Shown piece by piece: positions 37,965-47,610 of a stretch of DNA of 64,000 nucleotides. Below the pieces are notes generated by a model. It had not been told where the DNA came from. It did no database searches and saw only the letters and a program-made list of their open reading frames with translations. Origin of the DNA: Mycolicibacterium komanii (lineage in GTDB: Bacteria > Actinomycetota > Actinomycetes > Mycobacteriales > Mycobacteriaceae); assembly GCF_001050035.1 (NCBI RefSeq), contig NZ_CVTA01000064.1, positions 124,001-188,000 on the forward strand. The letters run 5' to 3'. A program made the position numbers and the translations under genes. Position 1 is the stretch's first letter; every line of letters begins with the position of its first letter.

Positions 37965-38174
37965 GGCAACACCCTCCAGGCGTAGTTGACAGTTACTAGT
38001 GTGCCTGGTGTTACCCCTGTGACTCAGCTTCCCGCCCGGTGTGTCGCCCCGGACGTCCGAAATTCATGGATTGCTGAGTCTCTCCACTTCCCAGGCCGCA
38101 ACTGCTGACTGAATTGCTGTCCGCATTATGTCAACCACCCAACGAGGGGGTGGGACGAGGCTGGGCCGCCAGAC

Positions 38175-38235
38175 GCCGAACGTGAGCTTGTGTGCGAGAA
38201 ATCGGCGATTCTTCGAACACAAGCTCACGTTCGGC
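38175..38235. terminator. Long perfect hairpin downstream of the hemerythrin-like gene
   Basis: A 19-base arm at 38175-38193 (GCCGAACGTGAGCTTGTGT) is exactly complementary to 38217-38235; the 23-base loop can pair further (GAAATC/GATTC). It starts 18 bases past the stop of the minus-strand gene at 38253. Very stable; probably a terminator, with no U-tract. Confidence 0.65.
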
Positions 38236-38252
38236 GGCACGAAGGGATGCGG

Positions 38253-38819
38253 TTACTTCACCGCCGCGCCGATGAGGTCGCGCGCGCGGTCGAGCATCGA
38301 CGCGAACGGGCCGAGCGCGAAATTGGCCTTGGCCGACTCGACGCCGGCATGCGGGTGCGTCGGCGCGATCGCCTCGGCGGCCTGCACGGCGCCGGCCATC
38401 CGCTTGAGGTCGTCACCGTCGAGGTTCTTCTGAAGGTGGCTGAACTCCTCGCGCTCCTCGTGCTCGGCGTGCTCGACCACGTCGTCGCGGAACTTCGTGA
38501 GCTCGTCGATGAACTCCTTCGATCCGATGTCCATCTTCTCGAGCTTGGACAAGAACTCCTTGGCCTCATGCTCTTCCTTGAGGCGCGCGTCGACGATCGT
38601 CTCGCCGTCGGCGATCTCCTTGCGGGCGCGCGGATGGACCACCATCTCCTCGGCGGTCTCGTGCACGGCGAGCAGCTGACGCAGATCGGCGAACGCCTTC
38701 TCGCGGGCCTCCGTCTCCGAGGCGCTCAGGACTTCTTCGAACAAGTCCTTGATCAGGTTGTGTTGGTCGGTCAGAAACTTCACGACGTCATCGGTGTTCT
38801 GGACGAATGTTTCAGCCAT
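38253..38819 (-). CDS. Hemerythrin-like (HHE domain) protein
   Basis: 188 residues from ATG 38819 (MAETFVQNTDDVVKFL), with AGGAGG ahead. The N-terminal four-helix HHE domain has the expected di-iron ligands: His in DQHNLI, VHETAEEMVVHP, KEEHEAKEF and VVEHAEHEEREEF. The last 60 residues are helical and of unknown role. Probably binds oxygen or handles peroxide. It stands between sepIVA and coaD, where M. tuberculosis has its large complex-lipid block, and has a SigF-type promoter. Confidence 0.88.
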   Translation of the reverse strand: MAETFVQNTDDVVKFLTDQHNLIKDLFEEVLSASETEAREKAFADLRQLLAVHETAEEMVVHPRARKEIADGETIVDARLKEEHEAKEFLSKLEKMDIGSKEFIDELTKFRDDVVEHAEHEEREEFSHLQKNLDGDDLKRMAGAVQAAEAIAPTHPHAGVESAKANFALGPFASMLDRARDLIGAAVK

Positions 38820-38884
38820 GGCAGAAACCTCCTGCATTTTCGGTAGTGGTGGGTGCGCGAATGGGCTGTGCGCTCCCGCTTGAC

Positions 38885-38909
38885 TACCCCTGCCGGATGG
38901 GGGCTAACC
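38885..38909 (-). promoter_or_regulatory. SigF-type promoter of the hemerythrin-like gene
   Basis: On the minus strand GGTTA at 38909-38905 and GGGTA at 38889-38885 are separated by exactly 15 bases, matching the mycobacterial SigF consensus GGTTT-N15-17-GGGTA with one difference. The predicted transcription start is about 55-60 bases ahead of the ATG at 38819. The -35 overlaps the end of coaD. Confidence 0.6.
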
Positions 38910-39383
38910 CTGGCGCAGCTTGGCCTGCACGCGCGTGTTCACCGGACCGGGCAGCAGGTCGGAGACGTCGCCGCCCATCGACGCGACCTCCTTGGCCAGC
39001 GACGAGGACACGAACGAATACCGCGGTGTGGTCGCCACGAAGAAGGTGTCGACGCCGGCGATGTGCTTGTTCATCTGCGCCATCTGCAACTCGTATTCGA
39101 AGTCGGTGCCGGTGCGCAGCCCCTTGACGATCGCGGTCATGCCCCGCTGCCTGACGAAATCGACCACCAGCCCCTGACCCGACTCGACGCGCAGGTTCGG
39201 CAGGTGTGCGGCGGACTCCTCGATCATCGCGATGCGCTCTTCGAGGGTGAACATGCCCGACTTGTTCGGGTTGACCAGAACCGCGACGATCAGCTCGTCG
39301 AACTGCGCGGCGGCGCGCTCGAAGATGTCGACGTGCCCGAGCGTGACCGGGTCGAAGGATCCTGGGCATACCGCGCCGCTCAT
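38904..39383 (-). CDS. coaD: Phosphopantetheine adenylyltransferase
   Basis: 159 residues, the usual length, from ATG 39383. The nucleotidyltransferase motif [12 protein letters not shown] and the [16 protein letters not shown] signature are complete. Penultimate step of coenzyme A synthesis. Follows rsmD by 11 bases, a linkage common to many bacteria (Rv2965c-Rv2966c in M. tuberculosis). Confidence 0.97.
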   Translation of the reverse strand: MSGAVCPGSFDPVTLGHVDIFERAAAQFDELIVAVLVNPNKSGMFTLEERIAMIEESAAHLPNLRVESGQGLVVDFVRQRGMTAIVKGLRTGTDFEYELQMAQMNKHIAGVDTFFVATTPRYSFVSSSLAKEVASMGGDVSDLLPGPVNTRVQAKLRQG

Positions 39384-39394
39384 GAGCGATGACG

Positions 39395-39985
39395 CTAGCA
39401 GGGCCGTTCGGATGCTTCGGCGAGCTCCAGGCGGGTGTCGCCGTATGTCCGCGACGGCCATTCCCGCCAGCCGGGCGGCCACGACAACGGGGGGCCGTTC
39501 GCGGCCCGTTCCACCACGACGACGGTTCCAGCGCCGGCCCAACCGCGTTCGGTGAGCAGCTTCAGCACCGACTCCACCTCTTCGGCGGCGACGTCGTACG
39601 GCGGATCGGCGAGCACGAGGTCGGCCCGCCGCGCGGCGTCCGCGGCCAGCACCGCCGCGACGGCCCCACGCCGCACGGTCGCCCCGGCGACACCGAGCGT
39701 CGCTATGTTGTCGGCGATGACGGCGGCGGCGCGCCGGTCGGACTCGACGAACGTCGCCTCCGCCGCACCGCGCGAGAGCGCCTCGAGCCCGAGCGCACCC
39801 GATCCGGCGTAGAGGTCGAGCACCGCGGCCCCGCTCAGGTCGACGCGCGCGGCCAGCACGTTGAACAACGCTTCGCGCACCCGGTCGGTGGTGGGACGGG
39901 TTCCTGACCCGGATCGCTGCCCAGATCTACTTTGGGGCACGGTGATTCGTCGGCCGCCCAATGTGCCGGCGATGATGCGGGTCAG
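39395..39985 (-). CDS. rsmD: 16S rRNA (guanine966-N2)-methyltransferase, probable CTG start
   Basis: Class I methyltransferase: SAM site [20 protein letters not shown] and catalytic LADPPYD. RsmD proteins begin (M)TRIIAG.. before GGRRI; here those residues are encoded, but the only start-like codon before TRIIAG is CTG at 39985, whose CTGA overlaps the pyc stop. The first standard start, TTG at 39961, would delete the conserved TRIIAGT segment. I therefore annotate the CTG, giving 196 residues. Cotranscribed with pyc upstream and coaD downstream. Confidence 0.88.
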   Translation of the reverse strand: MTRIIAGTLGGRRITVPQSRSGQRSGSGTRPTTDRVREALFNVLAARVDLSGAAVLDLYAGSGALGLEALSRGAAEATFVESDRRAAAVIADNIATLGVAGATVRRGAVAAVLAADAARRADLVLADPPYDVAAEEVESVLKLLTERGWAGAGTVVVVERAANGPPLSWPPGWREWPSRTYGDTRLELAEASERPC

Positions 39986-42900
39986 CTCACCACCACCAGC
40001 AGATCGCCGCCTTCCACCTGTGCGGTCTCGGATACCGCGACCCGACTCACCTTGCCCGCCTTCGGCGCGGTGATGGCGGCCTCCATCTTCATGGCCTCGA
40101 TCGTGGCCACCGTCTGGCCGGCCTCCACTTCGTCGTCGACGGCGACGCCGACGCTGACCACCCCGGCGAAGGGTGCCGCGATGTGGTCGGGGTTGGCCTT
40201 GTCTGCCTTCTCGGCGGTGGGAATGTCGCTGGCCACGCTGCGGTCACGCACCAGAACGGGCCGCAGTTGACCGTTGAGGATGCACATCACCGTGCGCATA
40301 CCGCGCTCGTCGGGGTCGGAGATGGCCTCGAGCCCGATCAGCAGTTCGACCCCGCGTTCCAGCTTGACCCGGTGCTCCTCGCCGCTGCGCAAACCGTAGA
40401 AGAACTGGTTGGCCGACAGGCTCGACGTGTCGCCGTACTGTTCGCGGTGGGCCTCGAGGTCCTTTGTCGGACCGGGGAACAGCAACCGGTTCAGCGCGGC
40501 CTGGCGTTTCGGTCCGGCCTGCGCGAGCACCGCTTCGTCTTCTTCGCTGAGCTCCTCCTGCGGCTTGGCCGGTGCGCGGCCGGCCAGCGCCTTGGTGCGC
40601 AGCGGTTCGGGCCATCCGCCCGGCGGGTCGCCGAGCTCGCCGCGCAGGAACCCGATCACTGATTCGGGAATGTCGAAACGTGCTGGGTCCGAGGAGAATT
40701 CGTCGGCGCTGATGCCGGCGCCGACGAGCGCGAGCGCGAGGTCGCCCACCACCTTCGACGACGGGGTCACCTTCACCAGTCGGCCCAGCACCCGGTCGGC
40801 GGCGGCGTAGTTGGCCTCGATCTCCTCGAAGCGGTCGCCGAACCCCAACGCGATGGCCTGCTGGCGCAGGTTCGACAGCTGACCGCCCGGGATCTCGTGG
40901 TGGTACACGCGCCCCGTCGGCGCCGGCAGTCCGGATTCGAACGGCGCGTACACCTTTCGCAGCGCCTCCCAGTACGGCTCGAGGTCGCACACCGCCTGCA
41001 GCGACAGCCCGGTGTCGTAATCGGTATGCGCGGTCGCGGCGACGATCGAACTCAGCGCCGGCTGGCTGGTGGTGCCTGCCAACGGCGCCGCCGCCCCGTC
41101 GACCGCGCTCGCCCCCGCCTGCCAGGCCGCCAGGTACGTCGCCAATTGCCCGCCGGGGGTGTCGTGGGTGTGTACATGCACGGGCAGGTCGAAGCGGCTG
41201 CGCAGCGCGCTGATCAGGGCGTGCGCGGCCTGCGGGCGCAGCAACCCGGCCATGTCCTTGATCGCCAGCACGTGCGCGCCGGCGTCGACGATCTGCTCGG
41301 CGAGCTTCAGGTAGTAGTCCAGCGTGTAGAGGTTCTCCCCCGGGTCCGACAGATCGCCGGTGTAGCTCATCGCGACTTCGCCCACCGCCGTGCCGGTTTC
41401 GCGCACCGCGTCGATCGCGGGGCGCATCGACTCGACGTTGTTGAGCGCATCGAAGATGCGGAAGATGTCGATGCCCGTCGCCGTCGCCTCGGCGACGAAC
41501 GCGTGGGTGACGATCTCCGGATACGGCGTGTAGCCGACGGTGTTGCGCCCACGCAGCAGCATCTGCAGGCAGATGTTGGGGACGGTCTCGCGCAGCGCGG
41601 CCAGCCGCTCCCACGGGTCTTCCTTCAGAAACCGAAGCGCCACATCGTAAGTCGCACCACCCCAGCATTCGAGCGAGAGCAGCTGCGGCGTCATGCGTGC
41701 GATGTAGGGCGCCACCATCAGCAGCCCGTTGGTCCGCACTCGGGTCGCGAGCAGCGACTGGTGGGCATCGCGGAACGTCGTGTCGGTGACGCCCAACGGT
41801 TTCGAGTCGCGTAACCAACGGGCGAACCCTTCGGGGCCCAGCTCCATCAGCCGCTGTTTGCTGCCGTCGGGCGGTGGGGCGTCGAGGTCGATGCCGGGCA
41901 ACTTGTCGTGCGGGTACACCGACGCGGTTCGCGGGCCGTGCGGCTGGTTGACCGTGATGTCGGCCAGGTAGTTGAGGATCTTGGTGCCGCGGTCGGCCGG
42001 TGTCCGGGCGGTCAGCAGGTACGGGCGCTCGTCGATGAACGACGTGCTGATCCGCCCGGCGCGGAAGTCCGCGTCGTTCACCACGGCCTGCAGGAACGGG
42101 ATGTTCGTCGACACCCCGCGAATCCGGAACTCCGCCAACGCGCGTCGCGCCCGCGCCACCGCGGCCCCGAAGTCGCGGCCCCGGCACGTCAGCTTCACCA
42201 GCATCGAGTCGAAGTGCGCGCTGATCTCCGCACCCAGGTGCGTGCCGCCGTCCAACCGGATGCCCGCGCCACCCGGCGTGCGGTACCCGGTGATGCGGCC
42301 GGTGTCGGGGCGGAACCCGTTGGCCGGGTCCTCGGTGGTGATCCGGCACTGCATCGCGAAACCCCGCGGTGCGGGCAGCGCGTCCTGGCTCAGCCCGAGG
42401 CTCTCGAGGGTCTCGCCGTCGGCGATGCGCAACTGGCTCGACACCAGGTCGACGTCGGTGATCTCCTCGGTGACGGTGTGCTCGACCTGGATCCGCGGAT
42501 TGCACTCGATGAACACGTAGTGACCGCGCTCGTCGAGCAGGAACTCGACGGTGCCGGCGAACGTGTAGTCGATCTCCTTGGCGAACGCGACCGCGTCCGC
42601 GCAGATCCGTTGCCGCAGTTCGTCGGACAGGTTCGGCGCCGGGGCCAGCTCGATGACCTTCTGGTGCCTGCGCTGCACGCTGCAGTCGCGTTCGAACAGG
42701 TGCATCACGTTGCCGCGGGTGTCGGCGAGGATCTGCACCTCGATGTGGCGGGGGTTGAGCACCGCCTGCTCGAGGTACAGCGTCGGATCGCCGAACGCGG
42801 ACTCGGCTTCGCGCGCGGCCGCGTCGATCGCATCCGGTAGCGCGTCGATGTCGGTGACGCGTCGCATCCCCCGCCCGCCGCCGCCGGACACGGCCTTGAC

Positions 42901-43368
42901 GAACAACGGGAACTCCAGGTTCTCGGCGGCGGCCGTCAACTCCTCGGCCGACGCCGAAGGGGGCGACGAGTTCAGCACCGGGAGTCCCGCCGCGCGGGCC
43001 GCCTCGATCGCGCGGGATTTGTTGCCCGTCAGCTCGAGCACTTTCGCACTGGGCCCCACGAACGTGATGCCTGCCTCGGCGCACGCCGCCGCCAACGCCG
43101 GATTCTCCGACAGGAAGCCATATCCCGGATACACCGCGTCCGCGCCGGCGTGCCGGGCCACCCGGATGATCTCGTCGACCGACAGGTATGCCCGGACGGG
43201 ATGACCGGTCTCGCCGATCTGATAGGACTCGTCGGCCTTCAGCCGGTGCACGCTGTTGCGGTCCTCGTAGGGGTAGACCGCGACCGTGTCGATCCCCATC
43301 TCGTACGCGGCGCGGAAGGCGCGGATCGCGATCTCGCCGCGATTGGCGACCAAGACTTTAGAGATCAC
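39982..43368 (-). CDS. pyc: Pyruvate carboxylase
   Basis: 1128 residues, a complete single-chain enzyme. Biotin carboxylase domain ([19 protein letters not shown]-grasp with [10 protein letters not shown]), carboxyltransferase barrel ([18 protein letters not shown]), tetramerisation region and the biotinyl domain with the AMKM lysine at about 1094. Converts pyruvate, bicarbonate and ATP to oxaloacetate. Keeps the Rv2967c position; its TGA overlaps the putative rsmD CTG. Confidence 0.97.
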   Translation of the reverse strand: MISKVLVANRGEIAIRAFRAAYEMGIDTVAVYPYEDRNSVHRLKADESYQIGETGHPVRAYLSVDEIIRVARHAGADAVYPGYGFLSENPALAAACAEAGITFVGPSAKVLELTGNKSRAIEAARAAGLPVLNSSPPSASAEELTAAAENLEFPLFVKAVSGGGGRGMRRVTDIDALPDAIDAAAREAESAFGDPTLYLEQAVLNPRHIEVQILADTRGNVMHLFERDCSVQRRHQKVIELAPAPNLSDELRQRICADAVAFAKEIDYTFAGTVEFLLDERGHYVFIECNPRIQVEHTVTEEITDVDLVSSQLRIADGETLESLGLSQDALPAPRGFAMQCRITTEDPANGFRPDTGRITGYRTPGGAGIRLDGGTHLGAEISAHFDSMLVKLTCRGRDFGAAVARARRALAEFRIRGVSTNIPFLQAVVNDADFRAGRISTSFIDERPYLLTARTPADRGTKILNYLADITVNQPHGPRTASVYPHDKLPGIDLDAPPPDGSKQRLMELGPEGFARWLRDSKPLGVTDTTFRDAHQSLLATRVRTNGLLMVAPYIARMTPQLLSLECWGGATYDVALRFLKEDPWERLAALRETVPNICLQMLLRGRNTVGYTPYPEIVTHAFVAEATATGIDIFRIFDALNNVESMRPAIDAVRETGTAVGEVAMSYTGDLSDPGENLYTLDYYLKLAEQIVDAGAHVLAIKDMAGLLRPQAAHALISALRSRFDLPVHVHTHDTPGGQLATYLAAWQAGASAVDGAAAPLAGTTSQPALSSIVAATAHTDYDTGLSLQAVCDLEPYWEALRKVYAPFESGLPAPTGRVYHHEIPGGQLSNLRQQAIALGFGDRFEEIEANYAAADRVLGRLVKVTPSSKVVGDLALALVGAGISADEFSSDPARFDIPESVIGFLRGELGDPPGGWPEPLRTKALAGRAPAKPQEELSEEDEAVLAQAGPKRQAALNRLLFPGPTKDLEAHREQYGDTSSLSANQFFYGLRSGEEHRVKLERGVELLIGLEAISDPDERGMRTVMCILNGQLRPVLVRDRSVASDIPTAEKADKANPDHIAAPFAGVVSVGVAVDDEVEAGQTVATIEAMKMEAAITAPKAGKVSRVAVSETAQVEGGDLLVVVS

Positions 43369-43393
43369 GCGCTACCTTAACTCTGCGGCCGGA

Positions 43394-44026
43394 TCAGACC
43401 AGCGTGGACCAGTAGCTCCAAAAGCGCACGAGGATCAGCAGGATCAGGCCGGTGAACCACAGCGTGACAAGCGACCACCGCCAGGCGTGCAGCACCCGCG
43501 CCACGGCGTTGCCGCGCTGGGGCGCCAGCGCGATGACCGCGACGACCACCAGCAGCGGGATCGTCACCGCCCACACGACCATGCAGTACGGGCACAGCGC
43601 ACCGATGCGGTAGAGGCTCTGAAAGATCAGCCAGTGCACGAACGCGGCGCCCAGCAGCGTGCCGGTGGCCAGGCCCGCCCAGTACCAGCGCGGCAGCTCG
43701 ACCCGCGCGAGCGCCAACACACCGGTCACCACGACGATCGTGAACGAGACGATGCCGATCAGGGAATTCGGAAAACCGAACGCCGACGCCTGCGGCGTGA
43801 TCATCACCGAACCGCAGGACAGCACGGGGTTGAAGCTGCACGACGGCACGTACTCCGGATTGATCAGCAGCTCGATCTTCTCGACCGTGAGCGCGATCGC
43901 GGCGGCCAGTCCCAGCACACCGGCGATGAGTATCCAGACCGCGCTCGGCCGGCCCACCGACGCACCCGTCGGCGACTCGGCCGCGGGATCGGTCGGCGAG
44001 ACGGCGCCGGGCGCGGCGACCGTCAC
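43394..44026 (-). CDS. Vitamin K epoxide reductase (VKOR) family protein
   Basis: 210 residues with about five membrane helices. The periplasmic-loop cysteines (VPSCSFNPVLSC) and the active-site CPYC motif in a membrane helix (CPYCMVVWAV) are present. Bacterial VKOR reoxidises a DsbA-like partner and passes electrons to quinone. Its start overlaps the stop of the DsbA-like gene by four bases, so the two form a disulfide-forming pair (Rv2968c-Rv2969c in M. tuberculosis). Confidence 0.93.
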   Translation of the reverse strand: MTVAAPGAVSPTDPAAESPTGASVGRPSAVWILIAGVLGLAAAIALTVEKIELLINPEYVPSCSFNPVLSCGSVMITPQASAFGFPNSLIGIVSFTIVVVTGVLALARVELPRWYWAGLATGTLLGAAFVHWLIFQSLYRIGALCPYCMVVWAVTIPLLVVVAVIALAPQRGNAVARVLHAWRWSLVTLWFTGLILLILVRFWSYWSTLV

Positions 44027-44799
44027 GGCCTCGGCGGCGGGGTCGGGTCGGCGTTGGGCGGCGGTGCCCCGGCGTCCAGCCCGGGCACATCGCCGACGAT
44101 CTTCTTGATCTCGGCGATCAGCGCGTCCGGCGTCGACGGCGAGTAGTCGTTGCCGTTGATCCGGATCGTCGGCGTCGAATTCACGCCGCTCGCCTTCGCC
44201 AGCCCCTTGACCATGTCGTTGAACCGGCCGTTGTTGATGCAGTTCGGGACGTCACCGGTCACTCCCGCCTGGCGGGCGACCTCGATGAGCCGGGCATTGT
44301 CGGGGAAGGGGCCGACGCCCTCCTCGGGCTGCTGGGCGAAGAGCGCGGCGTGGAAGCGCCGGAAGGCGTCGGTGTCCGCTTCGGCCACGCAGTAGCCGGC
44401 GTTGGCCGCGCGGGTCGAATACCCCTGCCCCGCGCGGTCGAGGATCGAGACCATGTTGTAGTCGGCGGCCACCGCACCGGTGTCGATCAACTTGTTGACC
44501 GTGGGGCCGAACTGCTTCTCGAAGTTGCCGCACGCCGGGCACAGGAAGTCCTCGTAGAGGGACAGCACCGCCTTGGGCTCGGACGTGCCCTCCTTGGTGA
44601 TCACGTTGCTCGACGCCACGCGCACCGCCCGGGTCTCGCCCTCGCCGGGCTTGTCCTCTTTGGTCATCACGATGTAGAGCACCAGCGCGACGGCGAAGAT
44701 GACGACGATGGACGTCAGCCCGATCTGCACGGCCCGGTTGCGGTTGCGGTCGGCCGCCTTCAGGTCGTAGCGCGGGGTCTTCTTGGGTTTCGAGGCCAC
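44023..44799 (-). CDS. Membrane-anchored DsbA-like thiol oxidoreductase
   Basis: 258 residues. Membrane anchor at about 26-46 (IGLTSIVVIFAVALVLYIV), then a DsbA/thioredoxin-fold domain (Thioredoxin_4) with the CPAC active site in LYEDFLCPACGNFEKQFG and a cis-Pro loop at NSTPTIRING. Two more cysteines probably pair. Forms disulfides in exported proteins; the next gene, a VKOR homologue, regenerates it. Confidence 0.93.
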   Translation of the reverse strand: MASKPKKTPRYDLKAADRNRNRAVQIGLTSIVVIFAVALVLYIVMTKEDKPGEGETRAVRVASSNVITKEGTSEPKAVLSLYEDFLCPACGNFEKQFGPTVNKLIDTGAVAADYNMVSILDRAGQGYSTRAANAGYCVAEADTDAFRRFHAALFAQQPEEGVGPFPDNARLIEVARQAGVTGDVPNCINNGRFNDMVKGLAKASGVNSTPTIRINGNDYSPSTPDALIAEIKKIVGDVPGLDAGAPPPNADPTPPPRP

Positions 44800-44834
44800 G
44801 CCGGTAAGAGTACCGGCGCGATTTCTCCGCCCGG

Positions 44835-45932
44835 TCAGCCGAGGGCGAGATGCGCCCGCAACGCCGAGATCACCTCGGCCATGGCGGTGGCGCTGTCGCC
44901 GCCGAACGGGAAGAAGTTCGCGAAGCCATGGATCAACGAGCCGAACTCACGGTGGTCGACGCGCACCCCGGCCGCCCGCAGAGCGTCGGCATATTGCCTG
45001 CCTTCATCGCGCAATGGGTCGAAACCGGCGGTGACGATCAGCGTCGGCGCCAAACCCGACAGGTCCTCGGCGAGCAGTGGCGACACCCGCGGGTCGCCCG
45101 GATCGATCCCGCCGCTGAGGTACTTGGCGCGACACCACCGCAGGTCGTTCCGGGAGAGGAAGAAGCCGTCGTCGAACAGCGTCTGCGACCGCGTCTCGTC
45201 GCGGTAGTTGACCACCGGATACAGCAGGAACTGCAGGGCGGGCTGCGGCCCGTCGGCGCGGGCGCGGTGCGCGACGACCGTGGCCTGGTTGCCGCCGGCG
45301 CTGTCACCGCCGACGGCGACGCGCTCGGGGTCCGCGCCCAGTTCGGCGGCGTGCTCGCGCGCCCATCGGAACGCGGCGAATGCGTCGTCGTTGCCCGCGG
45401 GGGCCGGATGTTCGGGCGCCAGCCGATAGTCCACCGACAGGACGTGCATGCGGCCCTGGCGGCAGATCAGCCTGCACAGGTCGTCGTGCGTGTCGAGGTC
45501 GCCGACGACCTGACCGCCGCCGTGATAGAAGACCAGCAGCGGTTCTCCGTCGTCGTCGGCGGGCCGGTAGTGGCGCGCGGGGACGGGACCGTCGGGACCG
45601 GGGATCACCAGGTTCGTCACCGATGCGACCGGAATGTTCTGTTTGAAGGCCGCCGCCAGCATCCCCAACAGCGCCCGCGCCTCGACGTCGTCGGGACTCA
45701 GCATCAGGCCGCCGAGGCCGGCCGTTTTCTGGCCGGCGAGCATCAGTTGCATGGTCGTGTCGAGGGTGTTGCCGTCGATGACGACGGAACGCCCGCCCAG
45801 TAGAAGACGTTTCACGGCGTCCGGTATTCGCGGAATCGCACGCGATGTCACGCCGCCGGCCTTGACCATCGACGCCTTCGCGCGCTTCGGCGGTACGACG
45901 GGTTGCGCCTCGCCTGGCAGACTCGAAGTCAT
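44835..45932 (-). CDS. lipN: Alpha/beta-hydrolase esterase/lipase of the HSL family
   Basis: 365 residues. Oxyanion-hole motif FYHGGGQVVG, nucleophile GDSAGGN, catalytic Asp in FDPLRDEG and His in SLIHGFANF: complete hormone-sensitive-lipase signature. ATG 45932 has GGGAG five bases ahead. Counterpart of Rv2970c (LipN). Divergent from the aldo-keto reductase at 45931, the two start codons overlapping in CATG. Confidence 0.9.
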   Translation of the reverse strand: MTSSLPGEAQPVVPPKRAKASMVKAGGVTSRAIPRIPDAVKRLLLGGRSVVIDGNTLDTTMQLMLAGQKTAGLGGLMLSPDDVEARALLGMLAAAFKQNIPVASVTNLVIPGPDGPVPARHYRPADDDGEPLLVFYHGGGQVVGDLDTHDDLCRLICRQGRMHVLSVDYRLAPEHPAPAGNDDAFAAFRWAREHAAELGADPERVAVGGDSAGGNQATVVAHRARADGPQPALQFLLYPVVNYRDETRSQTLFDDGFFLSRNDLRWCRAKYLSGGIDPGDPRVSPLLAEDLSGLAPTLIVTAGFDPLRDEGRQYADALRAAGVRVDHREFGSLIHGFANFFPFGGDSATAMAEVISALRAHLALG

Positions 45933-46761
45933 GGCATCTCCCTCGATCACGTTGAACGACGGTAATTCGATACCTCAGGTTGGGCTCGGTGTTTGGCAGA
46001 CCCCGCCCGAGGACACCGAACGTGCGGTCGCGACCGCCCTCGAGGCCGGCTACCGGCACATCGACACCGCCGCGGCGTACCAGAACGAACGCGAGGTGGG
46101 TCATGCGCTCGACAAGTCGGGCGTACCGCGCGACGAGGTGTTCATCACCACCAAGCTGTGGAACGCCGACCAGGGCTACGACAGCACGCTCACCGCCTTC
46201 GACAAGAGCATGAAGCGGCTGGGGCTCGATTACCTGGACCTCTACCTCATCCACTGGCCGATGCCGGCCAAGGGCGCGTTCGTAGAGACGTTCAAGGCGT
46301 TCGCGCACCTGCGCGAGCAGGGCCGTATCCGGTCGATCGGGGTGAGCAACTTCGAGCCCGAGCACCTGCGCGAGCTCGTCGACGCGACGGGAATCGTGCC
46401 CACGGTCAACCAGATCGAACTGCACCCGCTGCTGCAGCAGGAGGAGCTGCGCGAAGTGCACGCCCAGATGGGCATCGCCACCGAGGCGTGGAGCCCGCTG
46501 GGCCAGGGGTCACTGCTGAAGAACGACACGGTCGTCTCGGTGGCCGATGCACACGGTAAAACGCCGGCCCAGGTGTTGATTAGGTGGCATATGCAGCTCG
46601 GCAATATAGTCATCCCGAAGTCGGTGACCCCTGAGAGAATCGTGAGCAACTTCGACGTGTTCGATTTCGAGCTGAGCGAACAGGACATGGCGTCCGTGTC
46701 CGCGCTCGGCGACGGCACTCGGTTGGGCCCCGATCCACGGACCTTCGAATTCACGGGGTAG
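45931..46761 (+). CDS. Aldo-keto reductase (AKR5-like), first of a pair
   Basis: 276 residues, a full TIM-barrel [14 protein letters not shown] (catalytic Asp, Tyr), TTKLW (Lys), YLIHWP (His), and the NADPH-binding [13 protein letters not shown] near the end. Similar to the mycobacterial 2,5-diketo-D-gluconate-reductase-like enzymes that reduce dicarbonyls such as methylglyoxal. ATG 45931 directly abuts the divergent lipN start and has no ribosome site, so a leaderless mRNA is likely. Six bases before the second reductase. Confidence 0.9.
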   Translation: MASPSITLNDGNSIPQVGLGVWQTPPEDTERAVATALEAGYRHIDTAAAYQNEREVGHALDKSGVPRDEVFITTKLWNADQGYDSTLTAFDKSMKRLGLDYLDLYLIHWPMPAKGAFVETFKAFAHLREQGRIRSIGVSNFEPEHLRELVDATGIVPTVNQIELHPLLQQEELREVHAQMGIATEAWSPLGQGSLLKNDTVVSVADAHGKTPAQVLIRWHMQLGNIVIPKSVTPERIVSNFDVFDFELSEQDMASVSALGDGTRLGPDPRTFEFTG

Positions 46762-46766
46762 GTGAA

Positions 46767-47606
46767 ATGACCGAATCGGGTGCGGTTCCGACCGTCACGC
46801 TCAACGACGATCACACGATGCCGGTGTTCGGTCTCGGCGTCGGCGAGCTGTCGGAGTCCGAGACTGAGGAGGCGGTGCTGGCGGCGCTGTCCGCCGGGTA
46901 CCGGCTGATCGACACCGCTGCGGCCTACGGCAACGAGGAAGCGGTCGGTCGGGCCATCAAGTCGTCCGGGGTTCCGCGCGACGAGATCTTCGTCACCACC
47001 AAGCTGGCCGCCCCCGACCTCGGCTTCCAATCGTCTCAGGACGCGCTCAAGGCCAGCCTCGACAGGCTCGGCCTCGACTACGTCGACCTGTACCTGATCC
47101 ACTGGCCCGCCGGTGAGCATGGCAAGTACGTCGACAGCTGGGGCGGGTTGATGAAGCGCAAGGAGGTCGGCGACACCAGGTCGATCGGCGTCGCCAACTT
47201 CCACGCCGAGCACCTGTCGGACGTCATCGACCTGTCGTTCTTCACCCCGGCGGTCAACCAGATCGAGTTGCATCCGCTGCTCAACCAGGCGGAGCTGCGT
47301 GAGGTCAACGCCGGCTACGGCATCGTCACCCAGGCGTACGGACCGCTGGGCGTCGGGCACCTGCTCGAGAACGAGGCGGTCACGTCGGTGGCGCAGGCAC
47401 ACGGCAAGACGCCCGCCCAGGTGTTGATCCGGTGGAGCATTCAGCTGGGCAACGCGGTCATCGCGCGGTCGTCGAAGCCGGACCGGATCGCCTCGAACCT
47501 CGAGGTGTTCGACTTCGAGCTCACCGACGACGAAATGGGCTCGCTCAACGGGCTCGATGAGGGCAAGCGGTTCCGCCCGGACCCGGAAACCTACACCGGC
47601 ACTTAG
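46767..47606 (+). CDS. Aldo-keto reductase (Rv2971-like), second of the pair
   Basis: 279 residues, clearly paralogous to the preceding gene over its whole length, with the tetrad in [16 protein letters not shown] and YLIHWP. The ending (DPETYTGT) matches the Rv2971 type better than its neighbour does. At the cofactor site it has [13 protein letters not shown] in place of [13 protein letters not shown]. Ribosome site GGTAGGTG before ATG 46767. Probably in one transcript with the first reductase. Confidence 0.9.
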   Translation: MTESGAVPTVTLNDDHTMPVFGLGVGELSESETEEAVLAALSAGYRLIDTAAAYGNEEAVGRAIKSSGVPRDEIFVTTKLAAPDLGFQSSQDALKASLDRLGLDYVDLYLIHWPAGEHGKYVDSWGGLMKRKEVGDTRSIGVANFHAEHLSDVIDLSFFTPAVNQIELHPLLNQAELREVNAGYGIVTQAYGPLGVGHLLENEAVTSVAQAHGKTPAQVLIRWSIQLGNAVIARSSKPDRIASNLEVFDFELTDDEMGSLNGLDEGKRFRPDPETYTGT

Positions 47607-47610
47607 GCTT

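Noticed and set aside
40244..43084. A 946-codon alternative frame inside pyc
   Set aside because: Arg/Pro-rich shadow frame; pyc itself has complete biotin carboxylase, carboxyltransferase and biotinyl domains.
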